A stretch of DNA of 64,000 bases from NCBI RefSeq assembly GCF_001854325.1, contig NZ_CP017754.1:1426001-1490000 (forward strand). Direction: 5' to 3'. The notes below the pieces were generated by a model, which was given only the letters and a program-made list of their open reading frames with translations, was not told the DNA's origin and did not search any database. The position numbers were made by a program, and so were the translations under genes. Every line of letters starts with the position of its first letter. The first letter of the stretch is position 1. Origin of the DNA: Cupriavidus malaysiensis. Lineage in GTDB: Bacteria > Pseudomonadota > Gammaproteobacteria > Burkholderiales > Burkholderiaceae. Shown in pieces: positions 34,344-43,493 of this stretch.

Positions 34344-36920
34344 CTAGACCCGGGCTTCGCCGATACGCTTGGCGATGTGGTCGAGCGCTTCTTCCACCTG
34401 GTCGACCAGGATCAGGCACAGGTCGCCCGGCTGCAGGCGTGCCAGGCCGGTGTCGATCGCCACGAACTCGCCGCGGATCTCTTCCACGTGGCTGGCGCGC
34501 TGGGCGCCTTCCAGGCCTTCGCGCAGCAGGGCCAGCACTTCGCCATCCTCGCGGCCGCGCTGGCACTGGTCCTGGTAGAGGATGACGTCGTCGAACACGC
34601 CGCCGAGGATCTGCGTCTGGCGGCGGATGTCTTCGTCGCGGCGGTCGCCGGCGCCGCTGATCACCACCACGCGGCGCTTGCCGGGCATGCTCTGCACCGC
34701 GGTGCTGAGCGCCTGGATGGCATCCGGGTTGTGGCCATAGTCGGCGATCAGCGTGGCACCCTTGTAGTCGAACACATTGAAGCGTCCGGGGGCCGTCTGC
34801 GCGTCGCTGTCGAAGTGCATCAGGCCCTGGCGCACCACGTTCCAGTCGACGCCGAGCGCCCACGCCGCGGCGACCGAAGCCATCGCGTTCTCGACCTGGA
34901 AGCCGATACTGCCGCCACGCGTGAGCGGCATGTCGGAGAAGGCGATGCGGACTTCCTTGTCCCCTTCGGCCGCCACGATCTCCTGTCCGTCGACGAAGAC
35001 CACGCGCTTGCCCTGGGCGCGGTGGGTGGCCATCGCGGGTTCCTGCGGATCGCGTGCGAAGAAGGTGACGCTGCCCGGGCAGGCGTCGGCCATGCGCGCG
35101 ACCATCGGGTCGGCGGCATTGAGCACGGCCATGCCGTGCGGCGCCACGTTCTGCACGATCACGCTCTTGAGCACGGCGAGGTCTTCCACCGTGCTGATAT
35201 AGGACAGGCCCAGGTGATCGCCTTCGCCCACATTGGTCACCACCGCGACGTCGCAGCGGTCGAAGGCCAGGCCTTCACGCAGCAGGCCGCCGCGCGCGGT
35301 CTCGAACACGGCCGCGTCGACGTCCGGGTGCAGCAGCACGCTGCGCGCGCTGCGCGGGCCGCTGCAGTCGCCGGTGTCGATGCGCTCGCCCTGGATGTAG
35401 ACGCCATCGGTGCCGGTCATGCCCATGCGCAGGCCGCTGGTGGCCAGGATATGGGTGATCAGGCGCACCGTGGTGGTCTTGCCGTTGGTGCCGGACACCG
35501 CCACCACCGGGATGCGGCCATCGTCGCCGTCGGTGAACATGGTCGAGACGATGGCCTCGCCGACCGCGCGGCCCTTGCCGTACGAAGGCTGCAGGTGCAT
35601 GCGCAGTCCCGGCGCGGCATTGACTTCGACGATGCCGCCGGCCTGCTCCTCGAAGGGTTTCAGCACGGTCTCGCAGACCGCGTCGACGCCGCAGATATCG
35701 AGGCCCACCATCTGCGCGGCGGCCACTGCGCGTGCGGCGATGTCCGGGTGCACGTCGTCCGTCACGTCGGTGGCGCTGCCGCCGGTCGACAGGTTGGCAT
35801 TGTTGCGCAGGACCACGCGTGTGCCCTTGGCGGGTACCGAGTCGGCGCTCAGGTTCTGCTTGGCCAGGGTGGCCAGCGCGATGTCGTCGAAGCGGATCTT
35901 GGTCAGCGAGGTGGCGTGGCCCTCGCCGCGGCGCGGGTCGCGGTTCACTTCCTCGACCAGCTGGCGCACGGTGTGCACGCCATCGCCGGTGACCTGGGGC
36001 GGGTCGCGCCGCGCCGCCGCCACCAGGTGCTTGCCGACCACCAGCAGGCGGAAGTCATGGCCCGGGATATAGCGCTCGACGATCACGTCGGAGCTGATGT
36101 CCTCGGCCACCTTGTAGGCCGCCAGCACTTCCTCGCGGGTGCGGATGCGCACCGCCACGCCCTTGCCCTGGTTGCCATCGCGCGGCTTCACCACCACCGG
36201 CGCGTTGATCTCCTGGGCGGCAGCCCAGGCCTCTTCGGCGCTGCGTACCGAGCGGCCCAGCGGCACCGGCACGCCGGCGGCGTGCAGCAGGCGCTTGGTC
36301 AGGTCCTTGTCCTGCGCGATCGATTCGGCCACCGCGCTGGTCATGTCGGTCTCGGCGGCCTGGATGCGGCGCTGCTTGCTGCCCCAGCCGAACTGCACCA
36401 TGCTGCCCTGGGTCAGGCGCCGGTAGGGGATGCCGCGTGCCACCGCCGCATAGACGATGGAGCCGGTGCTGGGGCCCAGGCGCACGTCCTCGTCGAGCTC
36501 GCGCAGGCGGTGCAGGGCGTCGTCCAGGTCGAACGGGGTGTCGTCGCGGGCCGCCTTGCACAGGGCCTCGGCCAAGTCGAAGGCCAGGCGGCCGACTTCT
36601 TCTTCGCTGTACTGCACCACCACCTGGTAGGTGCCCGGCTCGACCGTGGGCGCGGTGCGGCTGAAGGTGACCGGGCAGCCGGCCGCGGCCTGCAGGCGCA
36701 GCGCGGCGACTTCCAGCACGTGCGCCAGCGAGACGATGCCTTCCTCGTCGTCGGGCCGCAGCGGGCCGATGTCCGGGAAACGCGCGCGCAGCCGGTCTTC
36801 GAAGCCCGGCAGGTCGGTCAGCATGTGCGATTGGTCGGAGCAGGCCACGATCGCCTCGATCGCGGTATGGCGGCACCACAGGTTGGGGCCGCGCAGGGCC
36901 CGGATACGTGAGACTTCCAT
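34344..36920 (-). CDS. cphA: Cyanophycin synthetase (second gene of the pair)
   Basis: Makes cyanophycin (multi-L-arginyl-poly-L-aspartate), a nitrogen and carbon storage granule, using ATP for alternate Asp and Arg addition. It has 858 residues, close to CphA1 enzymes. N-terminal domain about 1-160. ATP-grasp domain about 210-470 with VVVKPRDGNQGKGV and IVEVNAAPGLRMHL. Mur-ligase-like domain with P-loop GTNGKTT at 477-483, the DYGHNPDAI motif and a C-terminal lobe. It starts 31 bp after the stop of the other synthetase gene and ends at a hairpin terminator. No cyanophycinase gene is in the window. Confidence 0.95.
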   Translation of the reverse strand: MEVSRIRALRGPNLWCRHTAIEAIVACSDQSHMLTDLPGFEDRLRARFPDIGPLRPDDEEGIVSLAHVLEVAALRLQAAAGCPVTFSRTAPTVEPGTYQVVVQYSEEEVGRLAFDLAEALCKAARDDTPFDLDDALHRLRELDEDVRLGPSTGSIVYAAVARGIPYRRLTQGSMVQFGWGSKQRRIQAAETDMTSAVAESIAQDKDLTKRLLHAAGVPVPLGRSVRSAEEAWAAAQEINAPVVVKPRDGNQGKGVAVRIRTREEVLAAYKVAEDISSDVIVERYIPGHDFRLLVVGKHLVAAARRDPPQVTGDGVHTVRQLVEEVNRDPRRGEGHATSLTKIRFDDIALATLAKQNLSADSVPAKGTRVVLRNNANLSTGGSATDVTDDVHPDIAARAVAAAQMVGLDICGVDAVCETVLKPFEEQAGGIVEVNAAPGLRMHLQPSYGKGRAVGEAIVSTMFTDGDDGRIPVVAVSGTNGKTTTVRLITHILATSGLRMGMTGTDGVYIQGERIDTGDCSGPRSARSVLLHPDVDAAVFETARGGLLREGLAFDRCDVAVVTNVGEGDHLGLSYISTVEDLAVLKSVIVQNVAPHGMAVLNAADPMVARMADACPGSVTFFARDPQEPAMATHRAQGKRVVFVDGQEIVAAEGDKEVRIAFSDMPLTRGGSIGFQVENAMASVAAAWALGVDWNVVRQGLMHFDSDAQTAPGRFNVFDYKGATLIADYGHNPDAIQALSTAVQSMPGKRRVVVISGAGDRRDEDIRRQTQILGGVFDDVILYQDQCQRGREDGEVLALLREGLEGAQRASHVEEIRGEFVAIDTGLARLQPGDLCLILVDQVEEALDHIAKRIGEARV

Positions 36921-36951
36921 GAAATCGGTTTCCTCTTGGCAGCGCGTGCGC

Positions 36952-39594
36952 TCAGGCGCGGCGGGCCGCCTGGCCCATCCATTGGTGGACGTGGTCCACG
37001 GTGGCGGCGGTGCTGGCCTCGTCGCACTGCAGGACCAGCAGGTCGCCCGGCACCAGTTGCGCCAGCGCGGCTTCGATGGCCTCGCGGCGCATCCCCTCGT
37101 CGATGATCTTGGTGACGCGGCGGCCTTCGTACAGGCCCTGCTTGAGCAGGGCGCGGGCCTCGCTGTCGGGCTGCGCGCCGGCTACGCTGCGGTCCTCGCA
37201 CAGGAATACGCGGTCGAAGGCGGCGCCGAGCACCTTGCCCTGCTTGACCAGGTCCTGCTCACGGCGCGGCGCGCCGGCGCCGTAGACCACCATGCGGCGC
37301 TCGGCCGGGAAGCGGTCGAGCGCGGCGACCAGCGCTTCCAGCGCGGGCGCATTGTGCGCGTCGTCGATCACCACGGTGGTGCCGTTGCGCTCGAACAGGG
37401 TGAAGCGGCCCGGCACGTCGACCTGGCCGACGTCGAAGGTCACCACGCCGGCGCGGATCAGGTCGTGCGAGATGCCCAGCGCCCAACCGGTGGCCACGGC
37501 CGCCAGCACGTTCTCGATCTGGAACGAGACGCGGCCGGCGTAGGTCAGCGGGATGGCCGAGACATCGGCCAGCGGCGCCTCCGCGGCGCCGGTGGCGAGC
37601 ACCACCTTGCCGTCGCGCACGAACACCGAGCGCTTGCCGGCGGCACGGTGGGCAGCCAGGGCGGGCAGGTCGGGCGAGAGGCCGAAGAAGATCACCTCGC
37701 CGTCGCACAACTCGGCCATTTCCACCACCATCGGGTCGCGCGCGTTGAGCACGGCGGCGCCCTCGGGCAGCACCACGTCGATCTGGGTGCGCAGTACGTT
37801 GTACATGCGGTCCGGCTCTTCGATGTAGTACTGGCCCAGGTGGTCGGGCTCGTCGATGTTGGTGACCACGCCGACCTGGCAGCGGTCGTAGGCCAGGCCT
37901 TCGGAGAGGATGGTGCCGCTGTCGTTCTCGAACACCGCGGCCTCGACGGCGCGGTTCATCAGGATGCGGTGCGCGGCGTCCCAGTTGGCGCGGTCGCCGC
38001 CTTCCACCTGGCGGCGGTCGAGGAACAGACCGTCGCTGCAGGCCAGGCCGGTGTGCTTGCCGGCCAGTTGCAGCAGCCGCGCCACCAGCTTGGCGACGAT
38101 GGTCTTGCCGTTGGTGCCGGTGATGCCGACCAGCGGGATGCGGCCGTTGTCGCCGCCGGGCTGGCCGGCGCCCTTGAACAGGTGCTCGACGATGGCGCGG
38201 CCGACCGGGCGCGGCTGGCCGTCGGCCGGCTTGATGTGCATCAGCAGGCCGGGGCCGGCATTGACTTCGACCACCGCGCCGCCTTGTTCGGCCAGGGGGC
38301 GGCTGATGTCGGTCGCGACCAGGTCGACGCCGGCGATGTCCAGGCCGACGATGCGGGCGGCCAGCGAGGCGTGGCGCGCCACGCTGGGGTGGACGCGGTC
38401 GGTCACGTCGAAGGCGACGTTGCCGTTGCGCTGGACCAGCACGGTCTTGCCTTCCGGTGGCACCGAGCTGCCTTCCAGGCCCTGGCGCTTGAGCTCCAGG
38501 CGGGCTGCGGAGTCGAGCCGCACGCGGTTCAGCGGGTGGTCCTCGGTGCTGCCGCGGCGCGGGTCGGAATTGATCTGCAGTTCGATCAGTTCCTCCACGG
38601 TGGACTTGCCGTCGCCGACCACGCTGGCGGTCTCGCCCATGGCCGCCGCGACCAGGCGGCCGCCGACCACCAGCAGGCGGTGCTCGTTGCCGGGCACGAA
38701 ACGCTCGACAATGACCCCGTTGCCTTCGTCGATGGCGACCGCGTAGGCGGTCTGCACCTCTTCCTGCGTGGTCAGGTTGGTGAACACGCCGCGCCCGTGG
38801 TTGCCGTCGTAGGGCTTGACCACCACCGGCACGCCGATGTCCTGGGCGGCTTTCCAGGCGTCGTCCGCATCGTCGACCATGCGGCCTTCGGGCACCGGCA
38901 CGCCACAGGATTCGAGCAGGCTCTTGGTCAGGTCCTTGTCGCGCGAGATGCTTTCGCCGATGGCGCTGGTACGGTCGGTCTCCGCCGTCCAGATGCGGCG
39001 CTGGCGCGCGCCGTAGCCGAGCTGCACCAGGTTGCCGTCCGACAGGCGTACGGACGGGATGTCGAAATCGTCCGCCGCATCGACGATGCAGGCCGTGCTC
39101 GGGCCCAGGCAGTGCTCGTCGACCAGGCTGCGCAGGTGTTCGACCGCTGCCCCGACGTCGTAGGGGCGGTCCTCGATCGCCGCCATCACGAGGTCGCGGG
39201 CGGCCTGGAGCGCGGCGCGCGTCACTTCCTCGTGCCAGGCGCGCACAATGACCTTGTACACCCCGCGTACCGGGGTCTCCCGTGCCTTGCCGAAGCCACC
39301 GGGCATGCCCGCGAGGTTCTGCAACTCGAGCGTGACGTGTTCGAGGATGTGTCCGGGCCAGGTGCCTTCCTTCAGGCGCTGCAGGAAGCCGCCGCGCTCG
39401 CCGATGCTGCAGCGGTGCTCGACCAGCGACGGCAGCCAGCTGGAGAGTCGTTCGTAGAAGCCCGGAATCGTGTTGGAGGGGTAGTCCTCCAGTTCCCCGA
39501 TATCGACCCACGCCTCCAGCACGGGCCGATATGTCCACATATTCGGGCCGCGCAGCGACATGACATCGACGATCTCAATGTCCTTCTTTTTCAT
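36952..39594 (-). CDS. Cyanophycin synthetase paralogue (first gene of the pair, CphA')
   Basis: 880 residues with the same three-domain plan as its neighbour. The ATP-grasp motif is VVVKPYDGNHGRGV with VVEVNAGPGLLMHI. The Mur-like P-loop is GTNGKTI at 493-499. The final Thr of the usual GTNGKTT is Ile, and the equivalent of DYGHNPDA reads DDAHNAPA, so the Arg-adding half may behave differently. Both P-loop GKT residues are still present, so it is not an obviously dead enzyme, nor a truncated CphA2. It is the promoter-proximal gene, divergent from the ABC exporter. It corresponds to the tandem cphA'/cphA pairs of Cupriavidus. Confidence 0.92.
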   Translation of the reverse strand: MKKKDIEIVDVMSLRGPNMWTYRPVLEAWVDIGELEDYPSNTIPGFYERLSSWLPSLVEHRCSIGERGGFLQRLKEGTWPGHILEHVTLELQNLAGMPGGFGKARETPVRGVYKVIVRAWHEEVTRAALQAARDLVMAAIEDRPYDVGAAVEHLRSLVDEHCLGPSTACIVDAADDFDIPSVRLSDGNLVQLGYGARQRRIWTAETDRTSAIGESISRDKDLTKSLLESCGVPVPEGRMVDDADDAWKAAQDIGVPVVVKPYDGNHGRGVFTNLTTQEEVQTAYAVAIDEGNGVIVERFVPGNEHRLLVVGGRLVAAAMGETASVVGDGKSTVEELIELQINSDPRRGSTEDHPLNRVRLDSAARLELKRQGLEGSSVPPEGKTVLVQRNGNVAFDVTDRVHPSVARHASLAARIVGLDIAGVDLVATDISRPLAEQGGAVVEVNAGPGLLMHIKPADGQPRPVGRAIVEHLFKGAGQPGGDNGRIPLVGITGTNGKTIVAKLVARLLQLAGKHTGLACSDGLFLDRRQVEGGDRANWDAAHRILMNRAVEAAVFENDSGTILSEGLAYDRCQVGVVTNIDEPDHLGQYYIEEPDRMYNVLRTQIDVVLPEGAAVLNARDPMVVEMAELCDGEVIFFGLSPDLPALAAHRAAGKRSVFVRDGKVVLATGAAEAPLADVSAIPLTYAGRVSFQIENVLAAVATGWALGISHDLIRAGVVTFDVGQVDVPGRFTLFERNGTTVVIDDAHNAPALEALVAALDRFPAERRMVVYGAGAPRREQDLVKQGKVLGAAFDRVFLCEDRSVAGAQPDSEARALLKQGLYEGRRVTKIIDEGMRREAIEAALAQLVPGDLLVLQCDEASTAATVDHVHQWMGQAARRA

Positions 39595-39601
39595 TGATTT
39601 A

Positions 39602-39625
39602 GCTTGAGGCAGTGCTTGAGGCAGT
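39602..39625. repeat. Two perfect 12-bp direct repeats in the cphA' leader
   Basis: GCTTGAGGCAGT twice in tandem, 8 bp upstream of the cphA' start codon on the minus strand, so it lies within the 5' leader near the ribosome binding site region. Confidence 0.85.
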
Positions 39626-39649
39626 GGGCGAGCGCCCGAGAATTTGAGG

Positions 39650-39672
39650 CGTAACCTTTCAATAACGTTACG
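39650..39672. promoter_or_regulatory. Inverted repeat, candidate operator of the cphA' promoter
   Basis: CGTAAC-N11-GTTACG, with an inner 8-bp palindrome TAACGTTA at 39663-39670. It lies 56-78 bp upstream of cphA'. On the minus strand TTGGTC lies about 16 bp before the TAACGT, so the element may overlap a promoter. The bound protein is unknown. Confidence 0.45.
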
Positions 39673-39749
39673 GCGTGTCGCGGGTTGACCAAGGGAGAGA
39701 AAAAGTGTTTGTGCTATGCATCAAAAAACGCTGATGCGCGTGCCTTATG

Positions 39750-39755
39750 TATACT
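39750..39755 (+). promoter_or_regulatory. Candidate -10 element of the ABC exporter gene
   Basis: TATACT in an AT-rich stretch, 91 bp before the ABC gene; no clear -35. Confidence 0.3.
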
Positions 39756-39846
39756 TGCGGGCGAAATTGCGGACCGCTAGTACGATTCCGCGCTAAATTG
39801 TTTCAAGTTATATCCGCATCCGGCGGAAATAACACGCCGCATCCAC

Positions 39847-42153
39847 ATGACCCAGCCAGCCTTGCCCGACCCGCAACAACCTGCCGACGATCCCTGGCGC
39901 GCCGAACTCGGCGCTTCCCTGCTGCCTGGCGAGGTGCTTGCAGCCGGGGTGGTGCTCGACCTGGATGCGAGGCTGCATTTTACTAAAGGGTGGGCGGTTG
40001 TGACGGATCGTCGTTTGCTGGCGCGCGCGCCGGGGCAGACGGCGGTCCAGGCCTGGCGCATCGAACCCGGCATGCGGCTGGTGCACAGCGACCATGCCGG
40101 CGTGGGGATGCTGGAGTTGCAGCAGGGCCAGGCGCGCCTGGCCAGCTGGCGCTATACGCTGGGATACAACCCGGCCGCCCTGCGCCTGGTCGACCAGTTC
40201 GACGCGGTGCTGGACGCTCCGGGCGGCGCCGCGGCCGGGGAGGAGGGCGAGGAAGAAGGCGAGGCCTGTCCTTCCTGCAGGGCGCCGCTGCCGCCCGGGG
40301 CGGAATCCTGCCCGCAGTGCAGCCGCGAGCTGGAGGCGCCGCCCTCCACCTGGGCACTGCTGCGGCTGTGGCGCTTCGCCCGGCCGTACCGCTTCGAACT
40401 GCTGACCGGCTTCGTGCTGACACTGTTGTCCACCGGCGCCACCCTGGTACCGCCTTACCTGACCATGCCGTTGATGGACAAGGTGCTGATTCCCTACCAG
40501 AACGGCCAGCCGATCGACTACGGCCTGGTGCGGCTGTACCTGGGCGGCCTGCTCGGTGCCGCGCTGGTGGCATGGAGCCTGGGCTGGGCGCGGACCTACC
40601 TGCTGGCGCGCGTGTCCGAGCGTATCGGCGCCGATCTGCGCACCACCACCTATGAACACCTGCTGCGCCTGTCGCTCGAGTACTTCGGCGGCAAGCGCAC
40701 CGGCGACCTGATGGCACGTATCGGCTCGGAAAGCGACCGCATCTGCGTCTTTCTTTCGCTGCATCTGCTGGACTTTGCCACCGACGTGCTGATGATCGTG
40801 ATGACGGCGGTCATCCTGATCTCGATCAATCCCTGGCTGGCGCTGGTGACGCTGGTGCCGCTGCCCTTCATCGCCTGGATGATCCACCTGGTGCGCGACC
40901 GCCTGCGCCACGGTTTCGAGAAGATCGACCGCATCTGGTCGGAGATCACCAACGTACTCGCCGACACCATTCCGGGCATTCGCGTGGTCAAGGCCTTCGC
41001 GCAGGAGAAACGCGAGGTGGAGCGCTTCCGCGAGGCCAACAAGCACAACCTGGCAATCAATGACCGCGTCAACGCGGTGTGGTCGCTGTTCACGCCGACC
41101 GTCACCTTGCTGACCGAGGTGGGCCTGCTGGTGGTGTGGATCTTCGGTATCTGGCAGGTGTCGCAGAACGCCATCACGGTGGGGGTGCTGGTGGCCTTCC
41201 TCACCTACATCAGCCGCTTCTACACGCGCCTGGATTCGATGAGCCGCATCGTCTCGGTGACGCAGAAGGCGGCCGCCGGCGCCAAGCGCATCTTCGACAT
41301 CCTCGACCATGTGTCGAGCGTGCCCGAGCCGGCGCGCCCGACCCACCTGGAGCAGGTCAGGGGCGCCATCGAACTGCGCGACCTGGGTTTCCGCTACGGT
41401 AATCGCGCGGTGATCCGCGGCCTCGACCTGTCGATCGCCCCCGGCGAGATGATCGGGCTGGTCGGTCACAGCGGTTCCGGCAAGAGCACGCTGGTCAACC
41501 TGATCTGCCGCTTCTACGACGTTTCGGAGGGCGGGATCCGTGTCGATGGCATCGACATCCGCTCGCTGCCGGTGTCGGAGTACCGCCGCAATATCGGCCT
41601 GGTGCTGCAGGAGCCCTTCCTGTTCTTCGGCACGATCGCCGACAACATCGCCTACGGCAAGCCCGGCGCCACGCGCGAGGAGATCATCGCCGCCGCCCGC
41701 GCGGCCCACGCCCATGAGTTCATTCTGCGCCTGCCGCACGGCTACGACTCGCTGGTCGGCGAGCGCGGCCAGGCGCTGTCGGGCGGCGAGCGCCAGCGTA
41801 TCTCGATCGCCCGGGCCCTGTTGATCGACCCACGCATCCTGATCCTCGACGAAGCCACTTCGTCGGTCGATACCGCGACCGAGAAAGAAATCCAGAAGGC
41901 CCTGGACAACCTCGTGCAGGGGCGCACCACGATCGCTATCGCGCACCGCTTGTCGACGCTGCGCAAGGCAGACCGGCTGGTGGTGATGGATCGCGGCCAG
42001 GTTGTCGAAGTGGGCAACCATGACGAGTTGATGGCGCGTGAAGGCGCCTATTACAAGCTGTACCAGGCGCAGGCGCGCAATGTCGATGTCGAGGATGCAT
42101 CCCCGGCCGACGAAGCAAGCGCTGGCGCCGCTGAACCGCTGAGCGCGCAATAG
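39847..42153 (+). CDS. ABC exporter with N-terminal PH-like and zinc-ribbon domains, cyanophycin-associated
   Basis: 768 residues. Residues 20-125 look like a bacterial PH-type domain (WAVVTDRRLLARAP). An acidic linker leads to a zinc ribbon with C141, C144, C155 and C158. The exporter-type transmembrane domain (about 175-480, six helices) is fused to a nucleotide-binding domain with Walker A GHSGSGKST near 540, signature LSGGE at 644, Walker B ILILDEATSSVD and H-loop AIAHRLST. A single polypeptide with both domains would act as a homodimer. It is divergent from the cyanophycin synthetases (252-bp gap) and 21 bp ahead of a DUF1854 gene; from memory this ABC plus DUF1854 pair accompanies cphA in related bacteria. 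The exported or imported substrate is not known. Confidence 0.88.
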   Translation: MTQPALPDPQQPADDPWRAELGASLLPGEVLAAGVVLDLDARLHFTKGWAVVTDRRLLARAPGQTAVQAWRIEPGMRLVHSDHAGVGMLELQQGQARLASWRYTLGYNPAALRLVDQFDAVLDAPGGAAAGEEGEEEGEACPSCRAPLPPGAESCPQCSRELEAPPSTWALLRLWRFARPYRFELLTGFVLTLLSTGATLVPPYLTMPLMDKVLIPYQNGQPIDYGLVRLYLGGLLGAALVAWSLGWARTYLLARVSERIGADLRTTTYEHLLRLSLEYFGGKRTGDLMARIGSESDRICVFLSLHLLDFATDVLMIVMTAVILISINPWLALVTLVPLPFIAWMIHLVRDRLRHGFEKIDRIWSEITNVLADTIPGIRVVKAFAQEKREVERFREANKHNLAINDRVNAVWSLFTPTVTLLTEVGLLVVWIFGIWQVSQNAITVGVLVAFLTYISRFYTRLDSMSRIVSVTQKAAAGAKRIFDILDHVSSVPEPARPTHLEQVRGAIELRDLGFRYGNRAVIRGLDLSIAPGEMIGLVGHSGSGKSTLVNLICRFYDVSEGGIRVDGIDIRSLPVSEYRRNIGLVLQEPFLFFGTIADNIAYGKPGATREEIIAAARAAHAHEFILRLPHGYDSLVGERGQALSGGERQRISIARALLIDPRILILDEATSSVDTATEKEIQKALDNLVQGRTTIAIAHRLSTLRKADRLVVMDRGQVVEVGNHDELMAREGAYYKLYQAQARNVDVEDASPADEASAGAAEPLSAQ

Positions 42154-42174
42154 CAACAGGAAAGGAAGAGAGCG

Positions 42175-42645
42175 ATGGTAAGCACCGGATTCACGCTCGT
42201 GCGCAACCAGCTGGGCCGCCTGGTCATGACGCTGGCCGACGGCACTGTCCACGAAGGTGTGGTGCCCGTGCGGGCATTCCCGATTTCCGCGCCGGACGAC
42301 GGTGTCGGCGTGATGAGTACCGATGGCCGCGAACTGGCTTGGATTCCACGGCTGGACGCCCTGCCGGCCAATGAGCGGGCGCTGCTGGCGGAAGAACTGG
42401 CCAGCCGCGAGTTCATGCCGGAGATCCGCCGCATCGTCTCGGTATCGACGTTCGCCACGCCGAGCGAATGGACGGTGCAGACCGATCGTGGTGCAACCAC
42501 GCTGACACTGCGCGGCGAAGAAGACATCCGCCGGCTGTCCGGTGCCACGCTGATGATCTCCGACAGCCATGGTATCCACTATCTGATCCGCGACCTGTCC
42601 GGACTCGATCGCGGCAGCCGCAAGATCCTCGACCGCTTCCTCTAA
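42175..42645 (+). CDS. DUF1854 family protein, cyanophycin-associated
   Basis: 156 residues, soluble, no signal peptide. It matches the DUF1854 pattern: an early LVRNQLGRLVMTLADGTVHEGV, then VRAFPISAPDDGVGVMSTDGRELAW, SREFMPEIRRI, TEW-like SEWTVQTDRG and the ending RKILDRFL. A strong purine-rich ribosome binding site (GGAAAGGAAGAGAG) precedes the ATG 21 bp after the ABC gene. Function unknown; tight coupling to the ABC exporter suggests a partner or regulator of it. Confidence 0.85.
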   Translation: MVSTGFTLVRNQLGRLVMTLADGTVHEGVVPVRAFPISAPDDGVGVMSTDGRELAWIPRLDALPANERALLAEELASREFMPEIRRIVSVSTFATPSEWTVQTDRGATTLTLRGEEDIRRLSGATLMISDSHGIHYLIRDLSGLDRGSRKILDRFL

Positions 42646-43003
42646 TGCCGTGCGGGCGGCGCTTGCCGCCGCCGCGTCCGGTCCATCGCTCCGGCGCGCC
42701 GATGTGCTGTGTGCACCGCCCATTTGCTACCGCCTGCTCGCACTGTCCGCTTGCGCGGCTGCCGGCGCGTCCCCCGCTTCCGGCCCGTGGCGCGGAAACA
42801 TACGCCGACGCACTATCAGCGCCTAAACTGGTTGAGGCGAAGCGCAGTACGCGGAACGCGGCGGCGGGCGGATTCCCGGGAAATGGGCAAGGGCAAGCGA
42901 CGCCCAGGCGCACATTCCAATGCCGGCGCCTGCCCTGGCGGCGGAAGTTGCCGCGTGCCGGGCTGTCTAGGCAGCACCAACCATTTGATGCAAGGAGATC
43001 GCA
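42646..43003. other. 358-bp gap between DUF1854 and RcnB-like genes
   Basis: GC-rich at first, then more mixed. I see no gene, no hairpin terminator and no repeat that I can support. The promoter of the RcnB-like gene must lie here. Confidence 0.5.
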
Positions 43004-43333
43004 ATGAAGAAGACCAAGGCGTTGCTGAGCTTGCTGCTGGCGGTCGGTGTCCTCGGGCCCGGCACAGGCCTGGCCCAGCCGTCCGGGCATCACAAGGCCA
43101 TGAAGCAGGAGGCCATGCCGGCCGGCGGCGGTGCGGGTCCCTTCAACTACATGCCGGGGCAGTGGAAGGCGGGCGATCGCCTGCCGGCCGAGTACCGCGA
43201 CCGTCAGTACGCGATCGACGATTATCGCGAATACCAGTTGCCCGCGCCCAAGCGCGGACATCATTGGGTCGGCGTCGGCTCGGAATTCTTCCTGGTCAAC
43301 GGTAATGGGGTGATTGCGCAGGTCGGGCCCTGA
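43004..43333 (+). CDS. RcnB family periplasmic protein
   Basis: 109 residues with a cleavable signal peptide (KKTKALLSLLLAVGVLG..., cleavage near GLA-QPS). It also has the RcnB domain: WKAGDRLPAEYRDRQYAIDD, YQLPAPKRGHHWVGVGSEF and FLVNGNGVIAQV. E. coli RcnB is a periplasmic protein needed for Ni/Co homeostasis with the RcnA exporter. No metal exporter is adjacent here, and His residues (SGHHKAMKQE) are few, so metal specificity is inference. AAGGAGA precedes the ATG; a terminator follows. Confidence 0.85.
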   Translation: MKKTKALLSLLLAVGVLGPGTGLAQPSGHHKAMKQEAMPAGGGAGPFNYMPGQWKAGDRLPAEYRDRQYAIDDYREYQLPAPKRGHHWVGVGSEFFLVNGNGVIAQVGP

Positions 43334-43354
43334 GCACAGTCCGGGAATACCTGT

Positions 43355-43385
43355 AAAAAAGCCCGCCTTTCGGCGGGCTTTTTTT
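43355..43385 (+). terminator. Bidirectional terminator between the RcnB-like gene and tmRNA
   Basis: Stem GCCCGCC / GGCGGGC flanked by six A on the left and seven T on the right, so it can end transcription from both the RcnB-like gene (plus) and ssrA (minus). Confidence 0.9.
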
Positions 43386-43493
43386 GAGCGATGGCATTAT
43401 CGGGAAAATCACCGCCATTCAGCGGGTGGCTCGGATGGCCAGGCCATTCGATTTCGCTTTCGGTTCGGCGTTTACCGGATATTGCCTGGAAAC

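Noticed and set aside
34377..39597. Two very long plus-strand frames opposite the cyanophycin synthetases
   Set aside because: Antisense artefacts of high third-position G+C; both synthetases on the minus strand carry intact ATP-grasp and Mur-ligase motifs.
39808..42723. Minus-strand frame of about 970 codons opposite the ABC exporter
   Set aside because: No recognisable domain; composition is that of antisense GC-rich DNA and it spans an intergenic region.
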